A stretch of 52,779 bases of DNA from the NCBI GenBank assembly GCA_025997155.1, contig BNUF01000005.1:1-52779 (forward strand), in the 5' to 3' direction. A program made the position numbers and the translations under genes. Position 1 is the first letter of the stretch; the number at the start of each line of letters is the position of its first letter. Source of the DNA: Clostridia bacterium (lineage in GTDB: Bacteria > Bacillota > Clostridia > Lachnospirales > WQUN01). The notes under the pieces are model-generated. The model was not told where the DNA came from, did no database searches, and saw only the letters and a program-made list of their open reading frames with translations. Shown one piece after another: positions 39,749 through 49,550 of this stretch.

Positions 39749-40726
39749 ATGAAAACAAAAAAAGTTTTGGGAATGTTTTTGGCTGCGATTTCGGTTTCGT
39801 CTCTCGTTGCGTGCAGCAAACCTGCCGAGCCAAATCAAGCCGCAGTCGGAGGAAACTCCGCGCAGGCGCAAGGGCAACAAGCGAGTCCGTCCGCTGATTT
39901 CGACGACTCACACTCGATTACCGTAATAAGCCGTGAGGACGGTTCAGGGACGCGTTCGGCGTTTTCGGAACTTGTCGGGGTAATCCAAAAAGGCGAGGAC
40001 GGCACACGCACGGACAACACGTCTAAAGAAGCTATAATCGCCAACAAAACCGACGTAATGATTACGAACGTGTCGGAAGACCCGTATGCGGTCGGCTACA
40101 TTTCGGTGGGGTCGCTCCCCAAAAACGGCAGTGTCCGCGCCCTTCTAATCGACGGCGTCGAGGCGAACGACGAAAACATTAAAAACGGCACATACCCGAT
40201 TAAACGCCCGTTTATCGTCGCGACAAAGATAGGCGACGCGGACGCGGTTACGGCGGATTTTATGAAATATATCCTTTCCGACAAAGGACAGGAGATAGTC
40301 GCGAAGGAATATATCGCGGTTTCTGAAACTCCCGAGGCTTACGCAAGCCAAAAACTCAAAGGCAAAATCGTTGTGGGCGGCTCGTCGTCCGTGACACCCA
40401 TTATGGAAAAATTATCAGAGGCATATATGGAAGAAAACCCCGACGTAAACGTTGAAATCCAGATGACGGACAGCACGGCGGGAATGACAGGCGCAATCGA
40501 TGGCTCCTACAACATCGGAATGAGCAGCCGCGACTTGACGGAAAAAGAAACGGCGGCACTCGCCCCGACAATCATAGCGCAGGACGGAATCGCCGTAATC
40601 GTGAACCCCGCAAACTCGACACTGGGGCTTTCGACCGAATGGATTCGCAAGGTTTTCACGGGCGAAGCGCCCGCTTGGGACGCGTGGGCGGACGAAAATC
40701 CTATCGGCAGCATAAGCGTGGAATAA
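39749..40726 (+). CDS. pstS: Phosphate-binding lipoprotein PstS with permuted domain order
   Basis: 325 residues. The leader ends SLVACSK, a good lipobox with lipid-bearing C22. The mature part is in an unusual order. First comes what is the C-terminal half in E. coli-type PstS: ITVISREDGSGTRSAFSELV, GTRTDNTSKEAII, then VGYISVGSL and FMKYILSDKGQEIV. Then comes the usual N-terminal half: KIVVGGSSSVTPIMEKL, DSTAGMTGAI, IGMSSRDL and DGIAVIVNPANS. The phosphate-contact motifs (GSSS and REDGSGTR) are all present. I recall similar order in other Clostridia. It captures phosphate outside the membrane and delivers it to PstCA. Confidence 0.92.
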   Translation: MKTKKVLGMFLAAISVSSLVACSKPAEPNQAAVGGNSAQAQGQQASPSADFDDSHSITVISREDGSGTRSAFSELVGVIQKGEDGTRTDNTSKEAIIANKTDVMITNVSEDPYAVGYISVGSLPKNGSVRALLIDGVEANDENIKNGTYPIKRPFIVATKIGDADAVTADFMKYILSDKGQEIVAKEYIAVSETPEAYASQKLKGKIVVGGSSSVTPIMEKLSEAYMEENPDVNVEIQMTDSTAGMTGAIDGSYNIGMSSRDLTEKETAALAPTIIAQDGIAVIVNPANSTLGLSTEWIRKVFTGEAPAWDAWADENPIGSISVE

Positions 40727-40727
40727 T

Positions 40728-41612
40728 ATGACTAAATTACAGGCGGACAGGGCGGCAAAGAATAATCTGAAGGAAAACGCGGCACACGCCGTGTTTTTCC
40801 TGATTGCGCTTATGTCGATTTCGGCGGTTATTTTGATATGCGGTTTTCTGTTCTACAACGGAATCCCCGCAATCCAAAAAGTCGGACTGTGGAATTTTCT
40901 CTCGGGAAACACATGGGCTCCCTCCGACGTTCCGCCCAAATACGGCATACACCCCATGATTTTAGGGAGTATTTACATTACGGGGGCGGCGTTGTTTTTC
41001 GGCGTACCCTTGGGTATTCTCGCGGCGGTGTTTATGGCGCGGTTTTGCCCGAAAAAGATATACGCCTTGGCGAAACCCTGCGTGAACTTGCTCGCGGGGA
41101 TTCCGTCCATTGTGTACGGCTTTTTCGGTATGGTCTCGATTGTACCGCTTGTACGCAAAGTTTTCGGCGTGAACGGAAGCGGTATTTTAACGGCGGGTAT
41201 ACTTCTCGGCATTATGATTCTCCCGACTATTATCGGAATTTCAGAAAGTGCCTTGCGCGCCGTGCCTAACTCATACTACGAAGCGTCGCTGGGGCTTGGC
41301 GCAAGCCACGAACGCGCCGTGTTTTTTGTCGAACTCCCCGCCGCAAGGTCGGGGATTTTGGCGTCGGTGATTTTGGGGATAGGACGCGCCGTCGGCGAAA
41401 CAATGGCGGTGATTATGGTCGCGGGCAATCAGGCAAGAGTCCCCGACAATATCCTTCAGGGCGTTCGAAGTCTTACCGCGAACATTGTCCTCGAAATGAG
41501 TTACGCGACCGACCTCCATAGAGGCGCGTTAATTGCGACAGGCGTTGTACTGTTTGTTTTCATAATGATAATCAATGTCATCTTCTCGATACTTCTAAGG
41601 AGATTTAAGTGA
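40728..41612 (+). CDS. pstC: Phosphate ABC transporter permease PstC
   Basis: 294 residues with six membrane helices. MILGSIYITGAALFFGVPLG and NLLAGIPSIVYGFFGMV are PstC/PstA-type motifs, and GASHERAVFFVELPAARSGI-type sequence (part: LGASHERAVFFVELPAA) holds the cytoplasmic EAA loop that contacts PstB. It starts 1 bp after pstS stops and overlaps pstA by ATGA. Confidence 0.95.
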   Translation: MTKLQADRAAKNNLKENAAHAVFFLIALMSISAVILICGFLFYNGIPAIQKVGLWNFLSGNTWAPSDVPPKYGIHPMILGSIYITGAALFFGVPLGILAAVFMARFCPKKIYALAKPCVNLLAGIPSIVYGFFGMVSIVPLVRKVFGVNGSGILTAGILLGIMILPTIIGISESALRAVPNSYYEASLGLGASHERAVFFVELPAARSGILASVILGIGRAVGETMAVIMVAGNQARVPDNILQGVRSLTANIVLEMSYATDLHRGALIATGVVLFVFIMIINVIFSILLRRFK

Positions 41613-42439
41613 TGAAAAAAACAAAGCCGTCGGATTGGATTCTGAAGATACTCGTGTATCTATCCGCGCTTATCACCGCTCTTGTGCTGTTGTTTATAAT
41701 TTTATATATTTTGGTCAAGGGAGTGCCGTACCTCACGCCCTCCCTGTTCGCGCTGAAGTACACCAGCGCAAACGTTTCAATGTTCCCCGCGATTATAAAC
41801 ACGCTGATTACTTGCGTTATCTCCCTCTGTATCGCCGTCCCTTTCGGGATTTTCACGGCGGTCTACCTTGTGGAGTACGCGAAAAGCACGAATAAATTCG
41901 TCGGGGTGATACGGCTTATGACGGAGACGCTAGCGGGGATTCCGTCTATCGTGTACGGGCTTTTCGGATTTCTCTGCTTTGTGTCCTACTTCAAATGGGG
42001 GTACTCCGTCCTCGCGGGGGCGTGTACTCTCTCGATTATGGTTATGCCGTCGATTATGCGCACGACAGAAGAGGCGTTGCTGTCAACCCCCGAATCCTAC
42101 CGTGAGGGGGCGTTCGGCTTGGGTGCGGGCAAACTCCGCACGATTTTCAGAATCGTGCTGCCCGCCGCCGCCCCGGGGATTCTCTCGGGCGTAATCCTCG
42201 CAATCGGGCGTATTGTCGGCGAAACGGCCGCGATTATCTACACCTCGGGCACCGCCCCGAAACTTATGCACGACGTGTTCTCGTCGGCGCGAACACTTGC
42301 CGTCCATATGTACGCCCTCTCGACAGAGGGCTTGCATATGCGCGAATCCTACGCCACGGCAGTCGTCCTCCTCGCTATGGTAGCCGTAATCAACACCGTT
42401 TCAACACTTCTCGCGAAAAAGTTACAAGGGGATATGTAA
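41609..42439 (+). CDS. pstA: Phosphate ABC transporter permease PstA
   Basis: 276 residues from ATG 41609 overlapping pstC. Six membrane helices; TLAGIPSIVYGLFGFLCF and the EAA-type loop FGLGAGKLRTIFRIVLPAA are characteristic. With PstC it forms the membrane channel for phosphate. The last residues (LLAKKLQGDM) are normal for the family. Confidence 0.95.
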   Translation: MMKKTKPSDWILKILVYLSALITALVLLFIILYILVKGVPYLTPSLFALKYTSANVSMFPAIINTLITCVISLCIAVPFGIFTAVYLVEYAKSTNKFVGVIRLMTETLAGIPSIVYGLFGFLCFVSYFKWGYSVLAGACTLSIMVMPSIMRTTEEALLSTPESYREGAFGLGAGKLRTIFRIVLPAAAPGILSGVILAIGRIVGETAAIIYTSGTAPKLMHDVFSSARTLAVHMYALSTEGLHMRESYATAVVLLAMVAVINTVSTLLAKKLQGDM

Positions 42440-42469
42440 ATAATTTTGTCTTTTAGAAAAAAGTTTTGT

Positions 42470-42525
42470 CCACTTGGAGGAAGTGGCGGGGGTGTTGGGG
42501 GCAAAGCCCCCAAGGTCTTGACCTT
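42470..42525 (+). repeat. Three adjacent hairpins between pstA and pstB
   Basis: CCACTT-GGAGG-AAGTGG (42470-42486), TTGGGGGC-AAA-GCCCCCAA (42495-42513) and AAGGTC-TT-GACCTT (42512-42525), the last two overlapping by two bases. They fill most of the 105-base gap between pstA and pstB. There is no T-run, so they are more likely mRNA processing, stabilising or repeat-element structures than a terminator. Confidence 0.6.
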
Positions 42526-42544
42526 AGAAAGGGGCTAACACAGA

Positions 42545-43291
42545 GTGAAGTTTGATATATCCGCCGTCGATTTGTATTACGGCAACTTCCACGCCATAAA
42601 GAACATATCTCTAGGCATCGCCCCGCAGGAGATAACGGCGTTTATCGGACCGTCGGGGTGCGGGAAAACGACGCTCCTTAAAACCCTCAACCGAATGAAC
42701 GACCTTATCGAGGGATTTTCCGTCAAGGGTGAGATACTTCTTGACGGAAACGACATATACGAGGACAGGGACGTTAATCTTCTAAGAAAGCGCGTCGGAA
42801 TGGTGTTTCAGAAACCTAACCCGTTCCCTATGAGCATATACGACAACATTGCGTTCGGTCCGCGTACCCACGGAATCAAAAAAAAGACGCTGCTTGACGA
42901 AATCGTGGAACGCTCCCTGAAACAAGCCGCGATTTGGGAGGAAGCCAAAGACAGGCTCAAAAAAAGCGCGTTGTCGTTTTCGGGCGGGCAGCAACAGCGG
43001 ATTTGCATTGCGCGGACGCTGGCGGTCGAACCCGAGGTGCTTTTGATGGACGAACCGACTTCCGCACTTGACCCGATTTCCACGGCGGCCATAGAGGATT
43101 TGCTGATTAAACTTCGGGACAAATACACAATCGTTATCGTGACGCATAATATGCAGCAAGCCATGCGGATTTCCGACAAGACGGCGTTTTTTATGCTTGG
43201 GGAAATGGTTGAGTACGGCAACACCGAGAAACTTTTTTCCAAACCTAAGGAAAAAAAGACGGAAGAATACATTACAGGAAGATTTGGTTAA
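42545..43291 (+). CDS. pstB: Phosphate ABC transporter ATPase PstB
   Basis: 248 residues from GTG 42545 with AAAGGGG nine bases upstream. Walker [11 protein letters not shown]-loop [14 protein letters not shown] (the [11 protein letters not shown] signature is specific for PstB), ABC signature FSGGQQQR, Walker [14 protein letters not shown] and switch His in THN. Length is normal. It powers phosphate uptake with PstC and PstA. It is separated from pstA by a hairpin-rich gap. Confidence 0.97.
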   Translation: MKFDISAVDLYYGNFHAIKNISLGIAPQEITAFIGPSGCGKTTLLKTLNRMNDLIEGFSVKGEILLDGNDIYEDRDVNLLRKRVGMVFQKPNPFPMSIYDNIAFGPRTHGIKKKTLLDEIVERSLKQAAIWEEAKDRLKKSALSFSGGQQQRICIARTLAVEPEVLLMDEPTSALDPISTAAIEDLLIKLRDKYTIVIVTHNMQQAMRISDKTAFFMLGEMVEYGNTEKLFSKPKEKKTEEYITGRFG

Positions 43292-43319
43292 TATAGAAAT
43301 TAAGGAAGAAGGGATTTGA

Positions 43320-43979
43320 TTGCGGGCAACCTTTACCGAACAAATAGAATTTCTTAACACAAGCCTTATAGAAATGGGATATCTGCTCGAAAAGACGATT
43401 ACCGCCACCGTTCAGGCGATGCTTAACCAGAACGTGACGCTTGCCAGACAGGCGATTGAGTGCGACGCGGAGATTGACGAAAAAGAACGCGACATCGAGA
43501 AACTTTGCCTTAACTTACTTCTGCTTCAGCACCCCGTCGCGGGGGATTTGCGGCTCGTTTCCTCCGCCATAAAGATGATTACCGATATGGAGCGAATCGG
43601 CGACCAGAGCGCGGATATCTCGGAGCTTACGATACTTCTTTCCGACCAGCCATATATAAAGGAACTTGAGCATATACCCGCAATGGCGTATGTGACGATT
43701 GATATGGTGAACAACGCGGTCGAGGCTTTTGTCAACAAGGACAAGGAACTCGCCGCCTCCGTAATCGGAATGGACGATATCGTTGACGATTATTTCGTCA
43801 AAGTCCGCGACGACCTTGTAGAACTCATACAAAAGGGCAAAACCGACAACTGCGCGCAAGCGTTCGATTTGATGATGATTGCGAAATATTTCGAGAGAAT
43901 CGGAGACCACGCCGTGAATATAGCGGAATGGGTGCTTTTTTCGATTACGGGAGAACACAAGTTCAACGCCGTGTTCTAA
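43320..43979 (+). CDS. phoU: PhoU-type phosphate regulator
   Basis: 219 residues from TTG 43320 with AAGGAAGAAGGG upstream. Two three-helix bundles, each with the PhoU metal-binding pattern: ERDIEKLCLNLLLLQHPVAGDLR-type in the first (part: LQHPVAGDLRLVSSAIKMI, MERIGDQSADI) and FDLMMIAKYFERIGDHAVNI in the second. PhoU lowers Pst activity and links it to the phosphate-sensing kinase. It follows pstB directly, the usual order. No phoR-phoB pair lies in the window. Confidence 0.96.
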   Translation: MRATFTEQIEFLNTSLIEMGYLLEKTITATVQAMLNQNVTLARQAIECDAEIDEKERDIEKLCLNLLLLQHPVAGDLRLVSSAIKMITDMERIGDQSADISELTILLSDQPYIKELEHIPAMAYVTIDMVNNAVEAFVNKDKELAASVIGMDDIVDDYFVKVRDDLVELIQKGKTDNCAQAFDLMMIAKYFERIGDHAVNIAEWVLFSITGEHKFNAVF

Positions 43980-43994
43980 GAGAGGCGAATAATC

Positions 43995-45212
43995 GTGAGT
44001 GAAAAAAACATAGACGAGACCTTTGGTTTCGCCACCCGCGCGGTTCACGGGGGCAACGAGACGGATAAGGAGACGGGGGCGATTCGCCGCCCGATTACAA
44101 TGGCGAACAGTTATGAGCTCCCCTACGACCCGAGCGTCGTGAATTGGTCAAGCGCGGAGGGAAACGTATACACGAGAAACGGCGGCGCGAATCAGAGGTA
44201 TCTGGAAAAGAAACTGTCGCTTTTGCACGGGGCGCAGGACTGCATTGCACTCGCGTCCGGAGTCGCGGCGTTGTCCGGGCTGTTTTTTTCATTGCTTAAG
44301 AGCGGCGACCACGTTATTTTCTCAAGCGTCACATATATCGCGGCGTATCGGCTGCTAAACGAGTTGTTTAACGGGAAATTCGAGGTTGAGACGACTATTG
44401 TCGACACCTCCGACCTTGACGCGGTTCGCAAAGCGCTCCGCCCGAACACGAAACTCGCGCATATCGAAACGCCAGGCAACCCCACGACGGCGATAACCGA
44501 CATAGCGGCGATAGCGGAGATTATCCACAGCATTGGCGGATACCTTTCGGTGGACAACACTTTCGCGTCGCCCTACAACCAGCGTCCGCTCGAACTCGGC
44601 GCGGATTTCGCCGTCGAGAGTCTGACAAAATATATCAACGGACACGGCGACGCAATGGGCGGGGCAATACTGGGCAAAAAGGAACTCCTTGAGCCGATTC
44701 GCACACAGGCGCAGGTGAATCTGGGCGGGACGATAAGCCCCTTTAACGCGTGGCTTATCACGCGGGGGGCGGTGACGCTCCCTCTTCGTATGAAACAGCA
44801 CAACCAAAACGCGCTTGCCGTGGCGGCGTGGCTTGAGAGGCAGGAAAAAGTACGCTTTGTCGATTACCCCGGGCTTGCAAGCCACCCGCGGCACGGAGTC
44901 GCCGCCAAACAAATGTTTGGCGGTTTCGGGGGAATGATTGCCTTCGGACTAGACGCCGACCACGACACCAACAACAAATTCGTAAGCAATCTGCGGGTTA
45001 TCACCTCCGCCGTGTCTCTCGGGCATGACGAAAGCCTTATCGTCTTCTTAGGCGAAAACGACGAACGCCAGTACCTCTACCCCAAACGGTTTCATAACGG
45101 GTTTTTCAGGCTAAGCGTCGGGCTTGAGGATACCGACGACATTATATCCGACCTAAACCACGCCCTTCTTAATATAAATAAACCTTATTTCGGCACGGCT
45201 TATTTGCGGTAA
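43995..45212 (+). CDS. PLP-dependent Cys/Met metabolism enzyme (cystathionine gamma-lyase/synthase family)
   Basis: 405 residues from GTG 43995 with AGAGGCGAATAATC upstream. It has the family motifs: VYTRNGGANQRYLEKKL, ALASGVAALSGL, VDNTF with PLP-contacting D187, and the PLP Lys K212 in ESLTKYINGHGDAMGG. The family covers cystathionine gamma-synthase, gamma-lyase, methionine gamma-lyase and O-acetylhomoserine sulfhydrylases; sequence reading cannot settle which. It is 15 bp behind phoU, so perhaps read from the pst transcript. Confidence 0.88.
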   Translation: MSEKNIDETFGFATRAVHGGNETDKETGAIRRPITMANSYELPYDPSVVNWSSAEGNVYTRNGGANQRYLEKKLSLLHGAQDCIALASGVAALSGLFFSLLKSGDHVIFSSVTYIAAYRLLNELFNGKFEVETTIVDTSDLDAVRKALRPNTKLAHIETPGNPTTAITDIAAIAEIIHSIGGYLSVDNTFASPYNQRPLELGADFAVESLTKYINGHGDAMGGAILGKKELLEPIRTQAQVNLGGTISPFNAWLITRGAVTLPLRMKQHNQNALAVAAWLERQEKVRFVDYPGLASHPRHGVAAKQMFGGFGGMIAFGLDADHDTNNKFVSNLRVITSAVSLGHDESLIVFLGENDERQYLYPKRFHNGFFRLSVGLEDTDDIISDLNHALLNINKPYFGTAYLR

Positions 45213-48200
45213 TGTTTGAGTGTTCCCGTTGTTTCTTACGGCTATGTCCAAAATAAGGAGGCAATCGTTTTGCGAAGGAAGGGTTTACGGTCGTAAAGCA
45301 GACATACACCGAATCGGCAATTTCCGTATCGTCGAGGGAATTTATATTCGCGAAAAACACGCACGGAAGCTGCACTCTGGCCCCCAATGATTCGTTTACG
45401 CTGTAACTGTAATACACTGTAAGACTTAGAGGATTTTCGCCGTTCATGCGCAGTTTGTTTTTTAGCACCGCAAGCGCGGACTGTATGCTTTCCGTCGATA
45501 TTTGACACGCGTTCCCCGCGGTAAAGCCGTCGGTATATGCTATGCTTGCGTAAAGAGGGGGAAAAGTTTTCTTAGGCGTGATGTATATAAACCTTGGGTC
45601 GACAGTCAATACTTTTGTCATGTCCTTTGTAATCAGCAAATTTTGGTTGCGTGTCGTTTGAATAGACGGCGCGGTCGTCCTTGCTTGTAAGCGTACATAT
45701 TGCTTTCCCGCTGTTTGCAAGAGAGAGTTTTGGAGTTATGCCCGCTTTCCACGCGCCCGCTATACTTTCGGTTATATCAACAAAATCAGAGAATGAATCC
45801 TCGAAGTCCAAAACACCTTTCAACAGTTCGCCGCGCACATAATCGTATCTGCAAAGAACGTCGAACAAATCGGCGGAAAGGTTCTTTTTAAGAATTGTGC
45901 CGCCGTCATATTGGATTTCTACTCTATGTGTATCCTGTCCAATTGCTGGCATAGAGAAATCTATAATATGATTCCATGTATACAGGCTCGACAAATCTCC
46001 CGCCGCTATCGCCGCTATCGCCGCTATCGCCTCTTCGTCGAGCGCTAATTCCGCCGTTTGGGCGTTCAAATCAAGGCGTTTGGGGCAGTTTCTTATCGGG
46101 TTTGGTACAAGTAAATCAGAGGTAAGCTCCATCTCCATAAGAGGCGTAATAAAGGTTAGCTACTCGGACGATTCATAGCCGTTCATCGTTTTTATGTTAT
46201 ATTCCATATCCTGAATACTTAGCTTTATATCAAGAGGAAAGCCTGTTTTATAAAGGGATACAGATGTTATAAATACGCACAAAGTTGCTTGGTTTGAATC
46301 TAACTTACCGCTTTGTATACGCAAATCGGCGTTCGGGTTTGACACCGCCGCGGTAAGGCGAATATTTTCCTCGCTCGGAAAATCCATATGGTACTGCGCG
46401 ACGACAGATATATCGCTTGTTAAATTCTTCAGAAGTCTGTCTTTTACAGATGCCGCCGCCGAATTATCCTCGGGAAAAACGCCGTTTTGCACGGGTACAA
46501 GGTATGAGGACACCGAATCCGCCAAAACTTCTTTCGTGTATAAAAGCCGGCTGACCTCGTCGTTGTTATATTTCGCGAGTTTAGCGGCATAAGTGGTTGA
46601 ACGCACATTTTCCACGTCTGAAAGAAACCGTTGCCCCCACGCGTCCGCGTCCGCGCCGTTGTAAGTTTGAGTTACAGATTCGCCCTTAAGGTCGTTAAAA
46701 GTAACCGTGCGGGTTATCGGCACGTTCGACAACGGACGAGGCGCAAGATACACAGGAGAGTTATTATCCGCGGGGGTGATTTTTATGTCAAGGAGTTTCG
46801 TTACTTTGACGACATACAAATCCTTATTTTGGCTATTTGATATACGGGCGAGTTTAAACCCCTTCAATACTTTTTCAAAATCTTCCGCAAAAGCCTTGAG
46901 GGCGTTGCTGTCCGTGCTTATGTTGGCGTATATCGGAGTCGTCACCCTCTTTGCGTTATCAGGCAAGCTTTCGTCCGAGTTTCTTTCTATTGTCATATTA
47001 AACATAAACGACAAAATGTCGTCGGTTGGGTTTATTGTTACAGGCAGTTCAAGGGTAAGTGTCCGCTCTTTTGTTTGTTCTCTGTAAGCCGCGTTTACAA
47101 AATCTTTTAATTTAGGTATATGTTTTCTCACGTCAACCTTGTCAATCAAATCACCCGACACAACGCCGCTTGCGTTTTCAAGCTGATATCCCGAAAGCAA
47201 AAACCTCGTCTGCGCGTCTAGCGGCATATTTTCCTGAGGCGTATATCGAATATTTATATAAAGTTTTGTGTCCATAGTAAAAGATAAGGAAACGCTGGAA
47301 AGTTCGCTAAGTCCTATCATTAAATCGTTTATCGCGGGGGTGAGCGTATACGATTCGTCCGCGTTACCGCCTTGGGCGTAATTTCCAAGCGCGTCACGGC
47401 AGGATATACTGAACTCGGCGGCTTTTCCCAAAACCAAATAGGGGGTTGTCGTTGCCCTCAATCATTTTATAGAGAGGAGCGACGACGTCATATGTGTCGG
47501 GACGTATCGGTATTATCGGGCGCGACTCCTTGCCCTGCGCGTCTTTATAAAAGTCGCCGCCTATACGGTAACTTACCGTGTTAAACAGTTCTTGCGTGTA
47601 GTCGTCGGGGGTAGTGTACGCAACGACCCTAATACCATAGTTACCGACAGGAAGTGTCGGTTGCCACACGGAAGTCGCCCCGCCCTCCGCGCCGTCGCAT
47701 ACGCTTAAATGCTCGTCTGTAAGAGCTGTGTCGTCTGACACCGCGCAGTTTGAGTACCCCCTTTTGTTTCAACCAAAAGCCATAAACGTGGTTCGTCGTC
47801 AAATTCTGTTATGGGTTCGTCAAAGCAGAGATAGTACTCTCCCGCCGTTACGCTGCATTGCCACAACAACTCTAAAAAATCAGGCGTGCCGTAATTTGCT
47901 ATATAGTCAAGGCTATTAAGAAACGTGAACCGAGATAGGCAAAAGTGCAATAAATCCAATATGTTCCATACACATATTCACGATTATAAAGAGCCTTGAC
48001 TATATAAAGAGGAGCGTCAAGCCCCCTAACCCTTTTACCTTTCGCCTTTATAAGTTTGCCCGCCGAGGTCACGGGTTTTTCTATAAGAGTATTCGGAAGC
48101 CCGCAAAGCGCGGACGGTTTGTAATACAAGCTATACGCCGCTTGTGGGGTTTCTTTTATTATATTCTCTAAAATTCGCCTGTCGGTGGTGTTTGCTCCGA

Positions 48201-49500
48201 TAACAGATAATACGCCGCCGTGAACGTCTATTTGTATCGGCATAAAGACGGCGTATGCCGCGGATATATTGTCCTTGCCGTGGCGAAGTACGGGGGCGGT
48301 CATATCCGCGTACGCCGAAACGAGCGAAGCGGAGAATATATGCACCGCCTTGCCCGTAGCGGTTTTAAGGCTATAACTTATCTGATACGCTTGGTTCACC
48401 TGACTAAACAGCGGCAACTCTGAATCTATTTTGTATACGTCTGTCCACGCAAAATCTTTATCGGGGAGTATAATGCCGCTTCTGTCCACAGATACCGATA
48501 TTTCACCGTAAACCTTGACGCCGCCCCCGATACTTCGGTATTTTTAAGCGCGTCGTATATAACGTTTTTGGGTATTGTCAGGGCGTTGTTTATAGTCAGA
48601 CTCCGCTCCACGCCAAAGTTTGGGCGGGCGTTTATAAGTTCTTCCATACTCAAAAAATTAAGCGTGTCCTTTATCGTGCTTCCGCTTTGGTATGTTACGT
48701 TCTCCGCCGTTATCGTGCTTAGAGGGTTTAATATGCCGCCGTTTATAAACAAGGACAAGTCGCTTGGCACAGAGGCGTATACGCGGTTTATCAGCGCGGA
48801 TATTGTGTAGTCGTCCGTTCTTATACAGGCGGCGGGTATGTTTATGTCGCCGCCGCTAAGAGCGTACACTTTTGTTTGATAGGTATCCCATATCGGATAC
48901 GCCCCGTCCGCCCATACCATAAGCGCGTACATTTTGGCTATGCCCGCGGACGTATCCCCCAAAAGAGCGTGATACGTCCGCGGTTCAACCGTAAGATTGA
49001 TTACCTCGCTCCCCGCCGATACCCAATTTATATCGTCGTTTACCTGCGCGCAAATATCTTTCATATACTGCCTGTAATACTGTTCGGAATCAAACAATCC
49101 GTGACGCGTAAAGAACATTGCCGCAACCGTTTTAAGGTTGTAGTCGTTCAGGTTCTTGAAAGCGAAGGACGGAACATTTATAATTGCTTTTCTGTTAAGT
49201 ACGGACAGTTTGTTTATGTTGCTGTTTAACAGACTTGTGCCGTCTCTGTATATAAATTATCTGCTTCAAGCCCTCCCAAACTCTCCCAAGGAGCAATGGG
49301 CTGATTTTTTACCGTGGCGCCAAGAAGCGCAAGAGTTTTTTCGTATTCCTAATTCGCTCGGTTCAAGCATCTGGAGTTATTGCTGGGTGTTGACCCCAAG
49401 GGACGACGCGACATTGAAATCAACGAACTATGAGTCTTTATTGATATTCGTTTTTTCTGTGTTGAATAGAGTCTGGGTCTTCACTGCAATCCTCAAATAA
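45169..49500 (-). pseudogene. Large gene of about 1,400 codons broken by many frameshifts and stops
   Basis: Consecutive minus-strand fragments in changing frames abut or overlap in order: about 49500-49240, 49235-48430, 48489-47899, 47959-47705, 47741-47394, 47461-46160, 46138-45572 and 45720-45169. Each carries on a protein-like, beta-rich, Asn/Thr/Asp-rich sequence, as if from one ancestral protein. I count at least seven frameshifts and at least three in-frame stops (TAG 49428-49430, TAA 49377-49379, and TAG at 46160, after which the same frame continues without a ribosome site). No start codon or signal peptide is visible at the 5' end, so it is also truncated next to the DUF4914 terminator. 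A 9-base repeat lies in it at 46002-46028. No family recognised; a secreted or surface protein is likely. Confidence 0.75.
46002..46028 (-). repeat. Three tandem copies of a 9-base unit
   Basis: GCCGCTATC occurs three times in a row with a partial fourth, encoding an AIAAIAAIAA stretch on the minus strand. It lies inside the decayed gene and is a likely slippage site. Confidence 0.9.
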
Positions 49501-49502
49501 GC

Positions 49503-49547
49503 AAATAAAGGCGCGGGACCGCATTTTCGCGGTTCGCGCCTTTATTT
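49503..49547. terminator. Strong terminator behind the DUF4914 gene
   Basis: AAATAAAGGCGCG (49503-49515) and more pairs with GCGGTTCGCGCCTTTATTT (49529-49547), a stem of about 19 bp with one bulge and a short ATTTTC loop, A-rich on one side and T-rich on the other. It starts three bases past the DUF4914 stop and could act in both directions. Confidence 0.85.
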
Positions 49548-49550
49548 TTA

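Noticed and set aside
44095..44912. Minus-strand frames opposite the PLP enzyme
   Set aside because: Antisense shadows of a clearly conserved enzyme; no start signals.
46002..46028. CRISPR or larger satellite array
   Set aside because: Only three 9-base copies without spacers, inside a coding remnant; no repeat-spacer pattern or cas gene was seen anywhere in the window.
45572..46138. Independent small gene starting at ATG 46138
   Set aside because: It is in the same frame as the fragment ending at 46160, has no ribosome binding site and continues the same style of sequence, so it is better read as part of the decayed gene.
49156..49500. Plus-strand 114-codon frame at the end of the decayed gene
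   Set aside because: It overlaps the minus-strand remnant, which reads as protein-like in joined frames, and shows no ribosome site or family motif.
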